Assembly: GCF_046233715.1 (NCBI RefSeq)
Contig: NZ_JBJNRJ010000021.1
Span: 1-64,000 of the forward strand
Length of the DNA stretch: 64,000 nucleotides
Direction: 5' to 3'
Source of the DNA: Trujillonella humicola
GTDB lineage: Bacteria > Actinomycetota > Actinomycetes > Mycobacteriales > Geodermatophilaceae
Position numbers and translations under genes: made by a program. The notes under the pieces are model-generated. The model was not told the origin of the DNA, did not search any database, and worked only from the letters and a program-made list of their open reading frames with translations. Shown in pieces: positions 32,997 through 41,288 of the stretch (positions are counted from its first letter, which is position 1; each line of letters begins with the position of its first letter).

Positions 32997-33505
32997 CCGC
33001 CGTCGCATCCGGGACGACTCCCCCGCTGGCACTGGAGCTCGCCGTCGAGGCGTTCCTCTACCGGGAGGCACGCCTGGCCGACGAGGCCCGGTACTCCGAG
33101 TGGGAGGAGCTCTGGGAGGACGACGGCCTGTACTGGGTGCCGATGGGCCCCGACGACGACCCGAAGGTCGACCTCTCCTACGTCTACGACAACCGGCGCC
33201 GCATCACGAGCCGGATCGCGCAGCTCAAGTCCGGCGCCCGGCACTCGCAGACGCCGCCGTCGGTCATGCGCCGGATGCTGGCCAACCTCGAGGTGCTCGA
33301 CAGCAGCGCCGACGACCGGGGCACGACGGTCACCGTCGGCGCCAACTTCGTCCTCCACGAGTACCGCTACGCGATGAACATCTGGGCCGGACGGGTGATC
33401 TACCGCGTCCGCGTCCGCCCGGACGGCGACCTGGGCCTCGTCGGCAAGACCGTCCACCTGGTGAACGCCGGCGGCCCCGTGCCGACGCTGGCGTTCCTGA
33501 TCTGA
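32993..33505 (+). CDS. Ring-hydroxylating dioxygenase, beta subunit
   Basis: A 170-residue beta subunit with the cystatin/NTF2-like fold: E-A-F-L-Y-R-E-A-R-L-A-D near the start, L-W-E-D-D-G-L-Y-W-V-P, R-R-I-T-S-R-I and the ending V-L-H-E-Y-R onwards. It is structural in alpha3beta3 oxygenases. It overlaps the alpha gene by ATGA, giving balanced translation. Confidence 0.92.
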   Translation: MTAVASGTTPPLALELAVEAFLYREARLADEARYSEWEELWEDDGLYWVPMGPDDDPKVDLSYVYDNRRRITSRIAQLKSGARHSQTPPSVMRRMLANLEVLDSSADDRGTTVTVGANFVLHEYRYAMNIWAGRVIYRVRVRPDGDLGLVGKTVHLVNAGGPVPTLAFLI

Positions 33506-33513
33506 GGACAGCC

Positions 33514-35064
33514 ATGCTCGTCGGAGACATCGCGCGCCGGAACTGCCGCCGCTACCCCACCAAGACGGCCGTCGTCAGCGGGGACACCCGGCTCTCCTGG
33601 TCCGCCGTGGACGAGCGCGCCAACCGGCTGGCGACCCACCTGCTGGCGCAGGGACTGGTCCCCGGTGACCGGGTCGCCATCTGCTCCCGGAACACCGCCG
33701 AGTGGCCCGAGATGAGCTTCGGCCTGGCCAAGGCCGGGCTCGTGGCCGTGCCGCTCAACATCCGGCTGTCGTCCCCGGAGATCGCCCACATCCTGGCCGA
33801 CTCCGGTGCCCGCGCCGGCATCCTGCACAGCGAGCAGGCACCGGTCGCCGCCGATCCCTTCGGCGCGCTGGAGCACGTGCTGCAGATCGGCGGCACGGAC
33901 GCGGGACGCGACTACGAGAGATCGCTCGCAGCGGGACGGGCGGTCGACCCGACGCCGGCGGACCAGCGTCCCGACGACGCCCAGTTCATCCTCTACACGA
34001 GCGGCACCACCGGGCACCCCAAGGGGGTCGTCCACTCGCACCGGGCGATGCTGGCCCAGGCGGCCGACACCGCGATCGTCACCGAGGCCCGCCACGACGA
34101 CGTCACCCTCGGGACGACCCCGTCGTTCACCGCCGGCGGCATGATCCGGACGGTCGCCGGCCTCTACCTGGGCCAGACCCTCGTGCTGCACCCGAAGTTC
34201 GACCCCGACGCCGTCGTCGACGAGATCGAGCGCAGCCGGGTCACGATGACGACGTTCATCCCGACCATGCTCATGCGCACGCTGAAGGTGCTGACGGAGC
34301 ATCCGCGGGACGTGTCCAGCCTGCGGCGGATCAGCTACGGCTCCGCGCCCGTGCCGCCCGGCCTGGCCGAGGAGGCCATGGCCCGCCTCGGGTGCGACCT
34401 CCAGCAGCGGTACGGGCTGACCGAGGCCGGCGGCCAGGCGACCATCCTCACGCCGGAGGACCACCGCCGGGCCGTCGCCGGCGAGGAGCAGCTGCTCGCC
34501 TCCTGCGGACGCGAGACCCCCTTCGCCGAGATCGCGATCGTCGACGACGAGGGGCGGCCGCTGCCGCCGGGTGAGACCGGCGAGATCGTCATCCGCTCCG
34601 ACGCCGTCGCGCTGGGCTACTGGAACCGGCCCGAGGCGACGGCCGCGACCTTCCGCCCCGAGGGACTGTTCTCCGGCGACCTGGGCTGGCTCGACGAGGC
34701 GGGGTACCTCTACATCGCCGGCCGCAAGACCGACATGGTCATCTCCGGGGGCTTCAACGTGTACCCCGCCGAGATCGAGCGGGTCATCGCCGGGCACCCG
34801 GCCGTCGACCTGGTCACCGTGGTCGGCGTGCCCGACCCGGAGTGGGGAGAGACCCCGGTGGCGGTCGTCGTGGCGAAGGGGGATCCGGATCCGACGCTGG
34901 CGGAGCAGCTGAAGGAGCTGTGCCGGGGCAACCTGGCCGGCTACAAGCAGCCCCGGCGCTTCGAGTTCCGGCCCTCCCTCCCCCTCGGCCCCGCCGGGAA
35001 GATCCTCAAGCGGGAGGTCCGCGCCGGCCTGCTCGCGCCCGCCGGCTCGGAGACGCCGGCGTGA
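33514..35064 (+). CDS. Acid-CoA ligase (IpfF-like)
   Basis: A 516-residue ANL ligase with P-loop L-Y-T-S-G-T-T-G-H-P-K-G, A5-type R-Y-G-L-T-E-A-G, hinge G-D-L-G-W-L-D and catalytic Lys in L-G-P-A-G-K-I-L-K. It would convert an aryl or alkyl carboxylic acid to its CoA ester before dioxygenation. Immediately after the dioxygenase beta gene, it completes the thiolase/DUF35/alpha/beta/ligase set. The ATG at 33514. Confidence 0.9.
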   Translation: MLVGDIARRNCRRYPTKTAVVSGDTRLSWSAVDERANRLATHLLAQGLVPGDRVAICSRNTAEWPEMSFGLAKAGLVAVPLNIRLSSPEIAHILADSGARAGILHSEQAPVAADPFGALEHVLQIGGTDAGRDYERSLAAGRAVDPTPADQRPDDAQFILYTSGTTGHPKGVVHSHRAMLAQAADTAIVTEARHDDVTLGTTPSFTAGGMIRTVAGLYLGQTLVLHPKFDPDAVVDEIERSRVTMTTFIPTMLMRTLKVLTEHPRDVSSLRRISYGSAPVPPGLAEEAMARLGCDLQQRYGLTEAGGQATILTPEDHRRAVAGEEQLLASCGRETPFAEIAIVDDEGRPLPPGETGEIVIRSDAVALGYWNRPEATAATFRPEGLFSGDLGWLDEAGYLYIAGRKTDMVISGGFNVYPAEIERVIAGHPAVDLVTVVGVPDPEWGETPVAVVVAKGDPDPTLAEQLKELCRGNLAGYKQPRRFEFRPSLPLGPAGKILKREVRAGLLAPAGSETPA

Positions 35065-36653
35065 CCGCCGTCGCCGGGACCCGCCAACCCGGCAGCTGGC
35101 GGCCGGAGTTCGAGGCGGACACCGTGTGGGCCCTGCTGCGCGAGCGGGCGCGGCTCACCCCCGACGGCCTGTTCGCGGTGGACGAGCACCGCCGCGTGCT
35201 GACCTTCGCCGAGCTGCGCGCCGCCGTGGAACGCACGGCCGCGGGACTGACCCGGCTCGGGATCCGGCCCGGGGACGTCGTCTCCTGGCAGCTGCCCAAC
35301 GGGTTCGACACCATCACCCTGTCGCTCGCGCTCGCCCGCCTGGGGGCGGTGCAGAACCCGCTGATCATGATGCTGCGCGAGCGCGACCTGACCTTCATCT
35401 GCCGGCAGGCGGGAACCCGCTGGCTCGTCGTCCCCGGCGAGTTCCGCGGCACCGACCACGCCGCGATGGCCGCAGCGGTCGCCGGGCAGCTGCCCGGCCT
35501 GCAGGTGCTGTCGACCGTCGGTGGCCTCCCGACGGCCGACCCCGCCCACGTCCGGCTGCCTCCGGAGCCCGGGTCGCCGGCCGTGGGCTCGGAGGTGCGC
35601 TGGCTCTTCTACACGTCGGGCACCACGTCCGACCCGAAGGGGGCCCGGCACAGCGACCGCACACTCATCGCCGCCTCGGACACCTTCTGCGCCAACCTGC
35701 ACGTCACCTCGGCCGACCAGACCGCGACGCTCCTCCCCCTCGCCCACGTCGGCGGCGTCGCGCACATCCTGACCAGCCTGCGCACCGGCAGCAGCATGGT
35801 CACCAGCGCCGTCTTCGACCCGGTCGCGACCGTCGACCTCCTCCGCGAGCAGCGGATCACGCTGCTCGGCTCGGGGCTGCCCTTCGTCCGCGCCTACCTG
35901 GCCCGCCAGCGGGCGGAGCCCGGCACCCGGCTGTTCCCGCACGTCCGCGCCACCCTCTTCGGCGGCGCCGGCCGCCCGGCGTCGATCCACGAGGAGATCA
36001 AGCGCGAGCTGGGCGGGGTGGGCGCGGTCTCCGGCTACGGGCTGACCGAGTGCCCGTACCTGACGTGGGGCACGCCCGAGGACAGCGACCGCGCCCACGC
36101 GACGGCGGAGGGCAGGCCCGGGCCCGGCGGGGAGATCCGCGTCCTCCGCTCCGACGGCAGCGCCGCGGGCACCGGCGAGGAGGGCGAGCTCCGCGTCCGC
36201 GCACCGCAGCTCATGCTCGGCTACGTCGACTCCGCGCTGGACGCCGACGCCTTCGACGACCAGGGGTTCTTCCGCACCGGTGACCTCGGCTTCGTCGACG
36301 GCGAGGGCGTGCTCACGGTCACGGGCCGGATCAAGGACATCATCATCCGCAAGATGGAGAACATCTCCGCCCGCGAGGTGGAGGAGCACCTGATCACCCA
36401 TCCGGCCGTCGCCGATGTCGCCGTGATCGGCCTGCCGGACCCGGAGACCGGCGAGCGGGCCTGCGCCGTCGTCGTCCCGGTCGATCCGGACGCTCCGCCC
36501 ACCCTGGCCGCCCTGACCGGCCACCTGGCCGCCCGCGGCCTGTCCACCCGCAAGTTCCCCGAGCAGCTCGAAGTGCTCGGCGACCTGCCCCGCAACGCGA
36601 TGGGCAAGGTCGTGAAGCGGGAACTGACCAGCCGCTACGGAGGCGCCCGGTGA
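35061..36653 (+). CDS. Acid-CoA ligase, second copy
   Basis: A 530-residue ANL ligase (L-F-Y-T-S-G-T-T-S-D-P-K-G, G-Y-G-L-T-E, G-D-L-G-F-V-D, and M-G-K-V-V-K), only distantly similar to the preceding ligase. It resembles cyclohexanecarboxylate-CoA or acyl-CoA ligases in general pattern. Two ligases in tandem suggest two acids in the pathway, for example the starting aryl acid and a later side-chain or ring-derived acid. GTGA overlap with the gene before. Confidence 0.88.
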   Translation: MTAVAGTRQPGSWRPEFEADTVWALLRERARLTPDGLFAVDEHRRVLTFAELRAAVERTAAGLTRLGIRPGDVVSWQLPNGFDTITLSLALARLGAVQNPLIMMLRERDLTFICRQAGTRWLVVPGEFRGTDHAAMAAAVAGQLPGLQVLSTVGGLPTADPAHVRLPPEPGSPAVGSEVRWLFYTSGTTSDPKGARHSDRTLIAASDTFCANLHVTSADQTATLLPLAHVGGVAHILTSLRTGSSMVTSAVFDPVATVDLLREQRITLLGSGLPFVRAYLARQRAEPGTRLFPHVRATLFGGAGRPASIHEEIKRELGGVGAVSGYGLTECPYLTWGTPEDSDRAHATAEGRPGPGGEIRVLRSDGSAAGTGEEGELRVRAPQLMLGYVDSALDADAFDDQGFFRTGDLGFVDGEGVLTVTGRIKDIIIRKMENISAREVEEHLITHPAVADVAVIGLPDPETGERACAVVVPVDPDAPPTLAALTGHLAARGLSTRKFPEQLEVLGDLPRNAMGKVVKRELTSRYGGAR

Positions 36654-37432
36654 CCATGCCCGAACTGACGACGCTGGTCCTCGACGTCGAGGACCACGTC
36701 GCGACCATCACGCTCGACCGGCCGGACAAGCTCAACTCCTTCAACCGGACGATGACCGTGGAGATGGGCCAGGTGTGGGCGCGCGTCCGCGACGACGACG
36801 ACATCCACGTCGCCGTCGTCCGCGCGGCCGGTGACCGGGCCTTCTGCACCGGCCTGGACATGGACGAGGGCCCGTGGTGGAACGACCTGAACGTCTGGAA
36901 CCAGGACGATCCCGGCGAGCTCCTCGGCCCCAAGCACCACCGCGTCTGGAAGCCGGTGATCGCCGCGGCGCACGGGATGACCGCCGGTGGCGGGATGTAC
37001 TTCCTCAACGAGGCCGACATCATCATCTGCTCCGAGGACGCCACGTTCTTCGACCCGCACGCCAACGGCGGCATGGTGTCCGCGCTGGAGCCGATCGGCC
37101 TGATGCGCCGCGGGGTCCCGCTCGGGGACGTCCTCCGCTGGGCGCTGATGGGCAACGAGGAGCGGCTGACCGCCGCGACCGCGCTGCGGCTCGGGCTGGT
37201 CACCGAGGTGGTCGCGCGCGAGGACCTGTGGCCGACGGCGCACATGCTCGCCACCGGGATCGCCGCGCGCCGGCCGCAGTCCATCCAGGGCACCGTGCGG
37301 GCGATCTGGGAGGCGCTGGACCAGCCGCCGTCGATCGCGCTCCGGCACGGCATGTCCTACCCCCAGATCGGCAACGTGGGCCGGGAGAAGGGCATCCACA
37401 AGGCCCCCCGCCGGGAGAAGCGGCTGCGGTGA
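36650..37432 (+). CDS. Enoyl-CoA hydratase/isomerase family protein
   Basis: A 260-residue crotonase-fold protein with D-R-A-F-C-T-G-L-D-M and A-H-G-M-T-A-G-G-G-M-Y. The usual second catalytic segment is replaced by D-P-H-A-N-G-G-M-V, and the insert W-W-N-D-L-N-V-W-N-Q-D-D is unusual. The reaction may therefore be isomerisation, C-C hydrolysis or dehydration rather than plain hydration. GTGA overlaps on both sides embed it tightly in the operon. Confidence 0.83.
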   Translation: MTMPELTTLVLDVEDHVATITLDRPDKLNSFNRTMTVEMGQVWARVRDDDDIHVAVVRAAGDRAFCTGLDMDEGPWWNDLNVWNQDDPGELLGPKHHRVWKPVIAAAHGMTAGGGMYFLNEADIIICSEDATFFDPHANGGMVSALEPIGLMRRGVPLGDVLRWALMGNEERLTAATALRLGLVTEVVAREDLWPTAHMLATGIAARRPQSIQGTVRAIWEALDQPPSIALRHGMSYPQIGNVGREKGIHKAPRREKRLR

Positions 37433-38610
37433 CCGGTCCGCTCGCGGGCCTCACCGTCGTCAGCCTGGAGCAGGCGGTGGCGGCGCCCTTCGCGACGCGC
37501 CAGCTCGCCGACCTCGGCGCGCGGGTCGTCAAGGTGGAGCGGCCGGGCGCCGGCGACTTCGCCCGGGGATACGACGAGGCCGTGCACGGCCAGTCCAGCT
37601 ACTTCGTGTGGCTCAACCGGTCCAAGGAGTCGGTGACGCTGGACCTGAAGTCCCCCGCCGGCCGGGCGGTGCTCGAGGAGCTGCTGGGCGGCGCCGACGT
37701 GTTCGTGCAGAACCTGGCCCCGGGGGCGACCGCGCGCCTGGGCCTGTCGGCAGCGGAGCTGCAGGCCCGGCACCCGCGGCTGGTCGTGTGCGACGTCTCC
37801 GGCTACGGCGCCGACGGCCCGTGGGCTGAGCGCAAGGCCTACGACCTGCTGGTCCAGGCCGAGTCGGGCCTGATGTCGCTCACCGGGCCACCCGGCGAGG
37901 CGGTGAAGGTCGGCATCTCCGTCGCCGACATCGCCGCCGGCATGTACGCCTACTCCGGGATCCTGACCGCGCTGCTGCAGCGCGCGGGCGGCGGCCCGGC
38001 CCCGGCCGTGCAGGTGTCGCTGTTCGAGGCGCTGGCCGAGTGGATGGGCTCCCCCGCGTACTACACCGAGTACGGCGGCCGCTCCCCCGCCCGCGTCGGG
38101 GCGGAGCACGCGACGATCGCGCCGTACGGCCCGTACCGGACCGCCTCGGGCGACGACGTCGTCGTGGCGGTGCAGAACGACCGCGAGTGGCTCCGCTTCT
38201 GCAGCGTCGTGCTGGCGGACCCGGACCTCGCCGTCGACCCACGGTTCGCCCGGAACTCCGCCCGGGTCGCCCACCGCTGCGAGCTGAACGCGATCGTCGG
38301 GGAGCGGCTCGCCCGCCTGGACACCCCCGCCGTCGTCGCGTCGCTGGACGACGCGGGCGTCGCGCACGCCGGACTCCGGTCGGTGCGGGAGTTCCTCGAC
38401 CACCCGGTGCTCGCCGGCCGGGACCGGTGGCGCACCGTGCAGACCCCGGGCGGCCCCGTACGGGCCCTGCGGCCGCCGGCCGACGTCGCGGGGGCGGTCC
38501 CGCGGATGGACCCCGTGCCCGCCGTCGGCGAGCACACCGACGCGGTGCTGCGCTCGCTCGGGCGCACCGATGACGACATCGCCCGGCTGCGCGCCGACGG
38601 CGTGATCTGA
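37429..38610 (+). CDS. Family III CoA-transferase (CaiB/BaiF)
   Basis: A 393-residue protein that opens G-P-L-A-G-L-T-V-V-S-L-E-Q-A-V-A-A-P-F-A, with A-D-L-G-A-R-V-V-K-V-E and K-A-Y-D-L-L-V-Q-A-E-S-G, where the Asp fits the acyl-anhydride-forming residue of formyl-CoA transferase. It should move CoA between two organic acids. It lacks the racemase His/Asp pair seen in the related protein at 41288. GTG 37429. Confidence 0.88.
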   Translation: MTGPLAGLTVVSLEQAVAAPFATRQLADLGARVVKVERPGAGDFARGYDEAVHGQSSYFVWLNRSKESVTLDLKSPAGRAVLEELLGGADVFVQNLAPGATARLGLSAAELQARHPRLVVCDVSGYGADGPWAERKAYDLLVQAESGLMSLTGPPGEAVKVGISVADIAAGMYAYSGILTALLQRAGGGPAPAVQVSLFEALAEWMGSPAYYTEYGGRSPARVGAEHATIAPYGPYRTASGDDVVVAVQNDREWLRFCSVVLADPDLAVDPRFARNSARVAHRCELNAIVGERLARLDTPAVVASLDDAGVAHAGLRSVREFLDHPVLAGRDRWRTVQTPGGPVRALRPPADVAGAVPRMDPVPAVGEHTDAVLRSLGRTDDDIARLRADGVI

Positions 38611-38620
38611 GGAGGAACCC

Positions 38621-39775
38621 ATGGAACTCAGCGCCGAGGAACGGGACGTCATCGCGACAGTCCGGGAGTTCGTCGACCGTGAGGTCCGGCCGGTCGCGCG
38701 CGACCTGGAGCGCGCGAACGAGTACCCCGAGAAGCTCATCGAGCAGATGAAGCAGCTCGGTATCTTCGGGCTGGTGATCCCCGAGCCGTGGGGCGAGGCG
38801 TCGGTGTCGATGCCGTGCTACGCGCTGGTCACCGCCGAGCTCGCCCGCGGCTGGATGTCGCTGGCCGGCGCGATGGGGGGGCACACGGTCGTCGCCAAGC
38901 TCCTCTTGGCCTACGGCACCGACGAGCAGAAGGACCGGTACCTGCCGCGGATGGCCACCGGCGAGGTCCGGGCCACCATGGCGCTGACCGAGCCCGGCGG
39001 CGGCTCGGACCTGCAGGCGATGACCACGGTCGCCCGCCGCGACGGCGACGGGTACGTCGTCAACGGGGCCAAGACCTGGATCACCAACTCGCGCCGGTCG
39101 CAGCTGATCGCCCTGCTGTGCAAGACCGACCCCGCCGCCACCCCCAAGCACGCCGGCATCTCGATCCTGCTGGTGGAGCACGGCCCGGGGCTCACCGTCT
39201 CCCGCGACCTGCCCAAGCTCGGCTACAAGGGCGTGGAGAGCTGTGAGCTCTCCTTCGACGGCTACCGCGCCCCGGCGTCCGCGCTCCTCGGCGGGGTGGA
39301 GGGCCTCGGCTTCGGGCAGATGATGAAGGGGCTGGAGACCGGCCGCATCCAGGTCGCCTCCCGCGCCCTCGGCGTCGGCCGGGCCGCGTTCGACGACGCG
39401 CTGCGCTACGCCCAGGAACGGGAGAGCTTCGGCAAGCCGATCTGGCAGCACCAGTCGATCGGCAACTACCTCGCCGACATGGCCACCAAGATCACCGCTG
39501 CGAAGCAGCTGATCCTGCACGCGGCCGAGGTGTACGACTCCGGCCGCCGGGCGGACATGGAGGCCGGCATGGCCAAGCTGTTCGCCAGCGAGATGGCCAT
39601 GCAGGTGGCGCTCGACGCCGTCCGGATCCACGGCGGCTACGGCTACTCCACCGAGTTCGACGTCGAGCGCTACTTCCGCGACGCCCCCCTGATGATCGTG
39701 GGCGAGGGCACCAACGAGATCCAGCGCAACGTCATCGCCGCTCAGCTCGTCAAGCGCGGCGGGCTCGACCAGTGA
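38621..39775 (+). CDS. Acyl-CoA dehydrogenase
   Basis: A 384-residue full-length acyl-CoA dehydrogenase. It shows A-L-T-E-P-G-G-G-S-D-L, A-K-T-W-I-T-N-S, R-I-H-G-G-Y-G-Y-S-T-E-F-D-V-E-R-Y-F-R and G-E-G-T-N-E-I-Q-R-N, where the Glu is at the usual catalytic position. The ATG follows GAGGAAC. It is likely specific for short or branched acyl-CoA, or for 2-methylacyl-CoA given the racemase downstream; this is inference from context. Confidence 0.9.
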   Translation: MELSAEERDVIATVREFVDREVRPVARDLERANEYPEKLIEQMKQLGIFGLVIPEPWGEASVSMPCYALVTAELARGWMSLAGAMGGHTVVAKLLLAYGTDEQKDRYLPRMATGEVRATMALTEPGGGSDLQAMTTVARRDGDGYVVNGAKTWITNSRRSQLIALLCKTDPAATPKHAGISILLVEHGPGLTVSRDLPKLGYKGVESCELSFDGYRAPASALLGGVEGLGFGQMMKGLETGRIQVASRALGVGRAAFDDALRYAQERESFGKPIWQHQSIGNYLADMATKITAAKQLILHAAEVYDSGRRADMEAGMAKLFASEMAMQVALDAVRIHGGYGYSTEFDVERYFRDAPLMIVGEGTNEIQRNVIAAQLVKRGGLDQ

Positions 39776-39788
39776 CCGAGGAGGCATC

Positions 39789-41288
39789 ATGACCACGACC
39801 GCCCAGCGCACCGGCGCCGAGCTGGCCGAGTACTCGCTGCACATCGGCGGGAAGGCGGTCCCGGCCGCCTCCGGGCGCACCTATGAATCCCTCGACCCCT
39901 TCACCGGGGCGCCGTGGGCGCGGGTGGCCGACGGTTCGGCCGAGGACGTCGACGCGGCGGTGGCGGCAGCTCGCGCCGCTCTCAGCGGGCCGTGGGGCGG
40001 CATGACCGCGCCGCAGCGCGGCGAGCTGCTGCGCCGGCTGGCCGCCCTCATCTCGCGGGACGCCGACGCCCTGGCCGAGATCGAGGTGCGCGACGGCGGA
40101 AAGCTGCTCCGGGAGATGTCCGGGCAGATGCGCGGCCTGGCCTCCTGGTACACGTACTACGCCGGGCTGAGCGACAAGCTGGCCGGCGAGGTCATCCCGA
40201 CCGGGAAGCCGAACTTCCTCGTCTACACCCGGCACGAGCCCGTCGGCGTCGTCGCGGCCATCACCCCGTGGAACTCGCCGCTGCTCCTGCTCACCTGGAA
40301 GCTGGCACCGGCCCTGGCCGCCGGCTGCACCGTCGTGGTGAAGCCCAGCGACTACACCCCCGCCTCGACCGTCGCTCTGGCCGAGCTCGTCGTCGAGGCC
40401 GGGTTCCCACCCGGCGTCGTCAACGTCGTGACCGGCTGGGGCCCCGAGACGGGCAAGGCGCTCGCGGCGCACCCGGGCGTCGACAAGATCGCCTTCACCG
40501 GCTCGACGGAGACCGGGAAGGCCGTGGCGCACGCCGCGGCCGAGAACCTGTCCCGGGTGACCCTCGAGCTGGGCGGCAAGTCCGCCCAGCTGGTGTTCGA
40601 CGACGCCGGCCTCGACGCCGCGGCCAGCGGGGTCATCTCCGGGATCTTCGCCGCGACCGGCCAGACCTGCCTCGCCGGCTCCCGGCTGCTGGTCCACGCC
40701 TCCGTCGCCGACGAGCTCGTCGAGAGGATCGTCGACCGGACGCAGCGGATCGTCATCGGCGACCCGCGCGCGCCGGAGACCGAGATGGGCCCCCTTGCCA
40801 ACGACCGGCAGTACGCGAAGGTGCTCGAGCACCTCGTGGCGGCCAAGGAGCAGGGCGCGGTCGTCGCGTGCGGCGGGGAGGCGGTGGCCGAGCTCGGCGG
40901 GTACTTCGTCCAGCCGACCGTGCTCCGGGACCTCCCCCGCGACGCCCGCGCCGTGTCCGAGGAGATCTTCGGTCCGGTCCTGACGGTGAACACGTTCACC
41001 GACGAGGACGACGCCGTGGCGCAGGCCAACGACACCCCGTTCGGCCTGGCCGGCTCGGTGTGGACGCGCGACGTCCAGCGGGCCCACCGCGTGGCGGCGC
41101 GGCTGCGCACCGGCACCGTCTGGGTCAACTCCTACCGGGTGGTCGCCCCCGAGGTGCCCTTCGGAGGCGTGGGCCTGTCGGGGATCGGCCGGGAGAACGG
41201 CGCGGACGCCGTCCTGGACTACACCGAGACCAAGGCCGTGTGGGTCGAGCTCACCGGCGCCAGCCGGGACCCGTTCACGCTCGGCTGA
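39789..41288 (+). CDS. Aldehyde dehydrogenase
   Basis: A 499-residue ALDH with T-P-W-N-S-P-L, F-T-G-S-T-E-T-G-K, catalytic Glu in L-E-L-G-G-K-S and Cys in T-G-Q-T-C-L-A-G, then E-E-I-F-G-P-V-L. The C-terminal N-S-Y-R-V-V-A-P-E-V-P-F-G-G pattern is typical of semialdehyde and hydroxymuconic-type ALDHs. It could handle the aldehyde released by the HpaI-type aldolase. The ATG follows GAGGAGG; its stop overlaps the racemase start (TGATG). Confidence 0.9.
   Translation: MTTTAQRTGAELAEYSLHIGGKAVPAASGRTYESLDPFTGAPWARVADGSAEDVDAAVAAARAALSGPWGGMTAPQRGELLRRLAALISRDADALAEIEVRDGGKLLREMSGQMRGLASWYTYYAGLSDKLAGEVIPTGKPNFLVYTRHEPVGVVAAITPWNSPLLLLTWKLAPALAAGCTVVVKPSDYTPASTVALAELVVEAGFPPGVVNVVTGWGPETGKALAAHPGVDKIAFTGSTETGKAVAHAAAENLSRVTLELGGKSAQLVFDDAGLDAAASGVISGIFAATGQTCLAGSRLLVHASVADELVERIVDRTQRIVIGDPRAPETEMGPLANDRQYAKVLEHLVAAKEQGAVVACGGEAVAELGGYFVQPTVLRDLPRDARAVSEEIFGPVLTVNTFTDEDDAVAQANDTPFGLAGSVWTRDVQRAHRVAARLRTGTVWVNSYRVVAPEVPFGGVGLSGIGRENGADAVLDYTETKAVWVELTGASRDPFTLG

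Noticed and set aside
30152..33071. Long minus-strand open frames opposite the thiolase homologue, DUF35 and Rieske genes
   Set aside because: They have no domain character, are full of Arg/Gly/His repeats typical of antisense GC-rich frames, and lie over genes with intact motifs.
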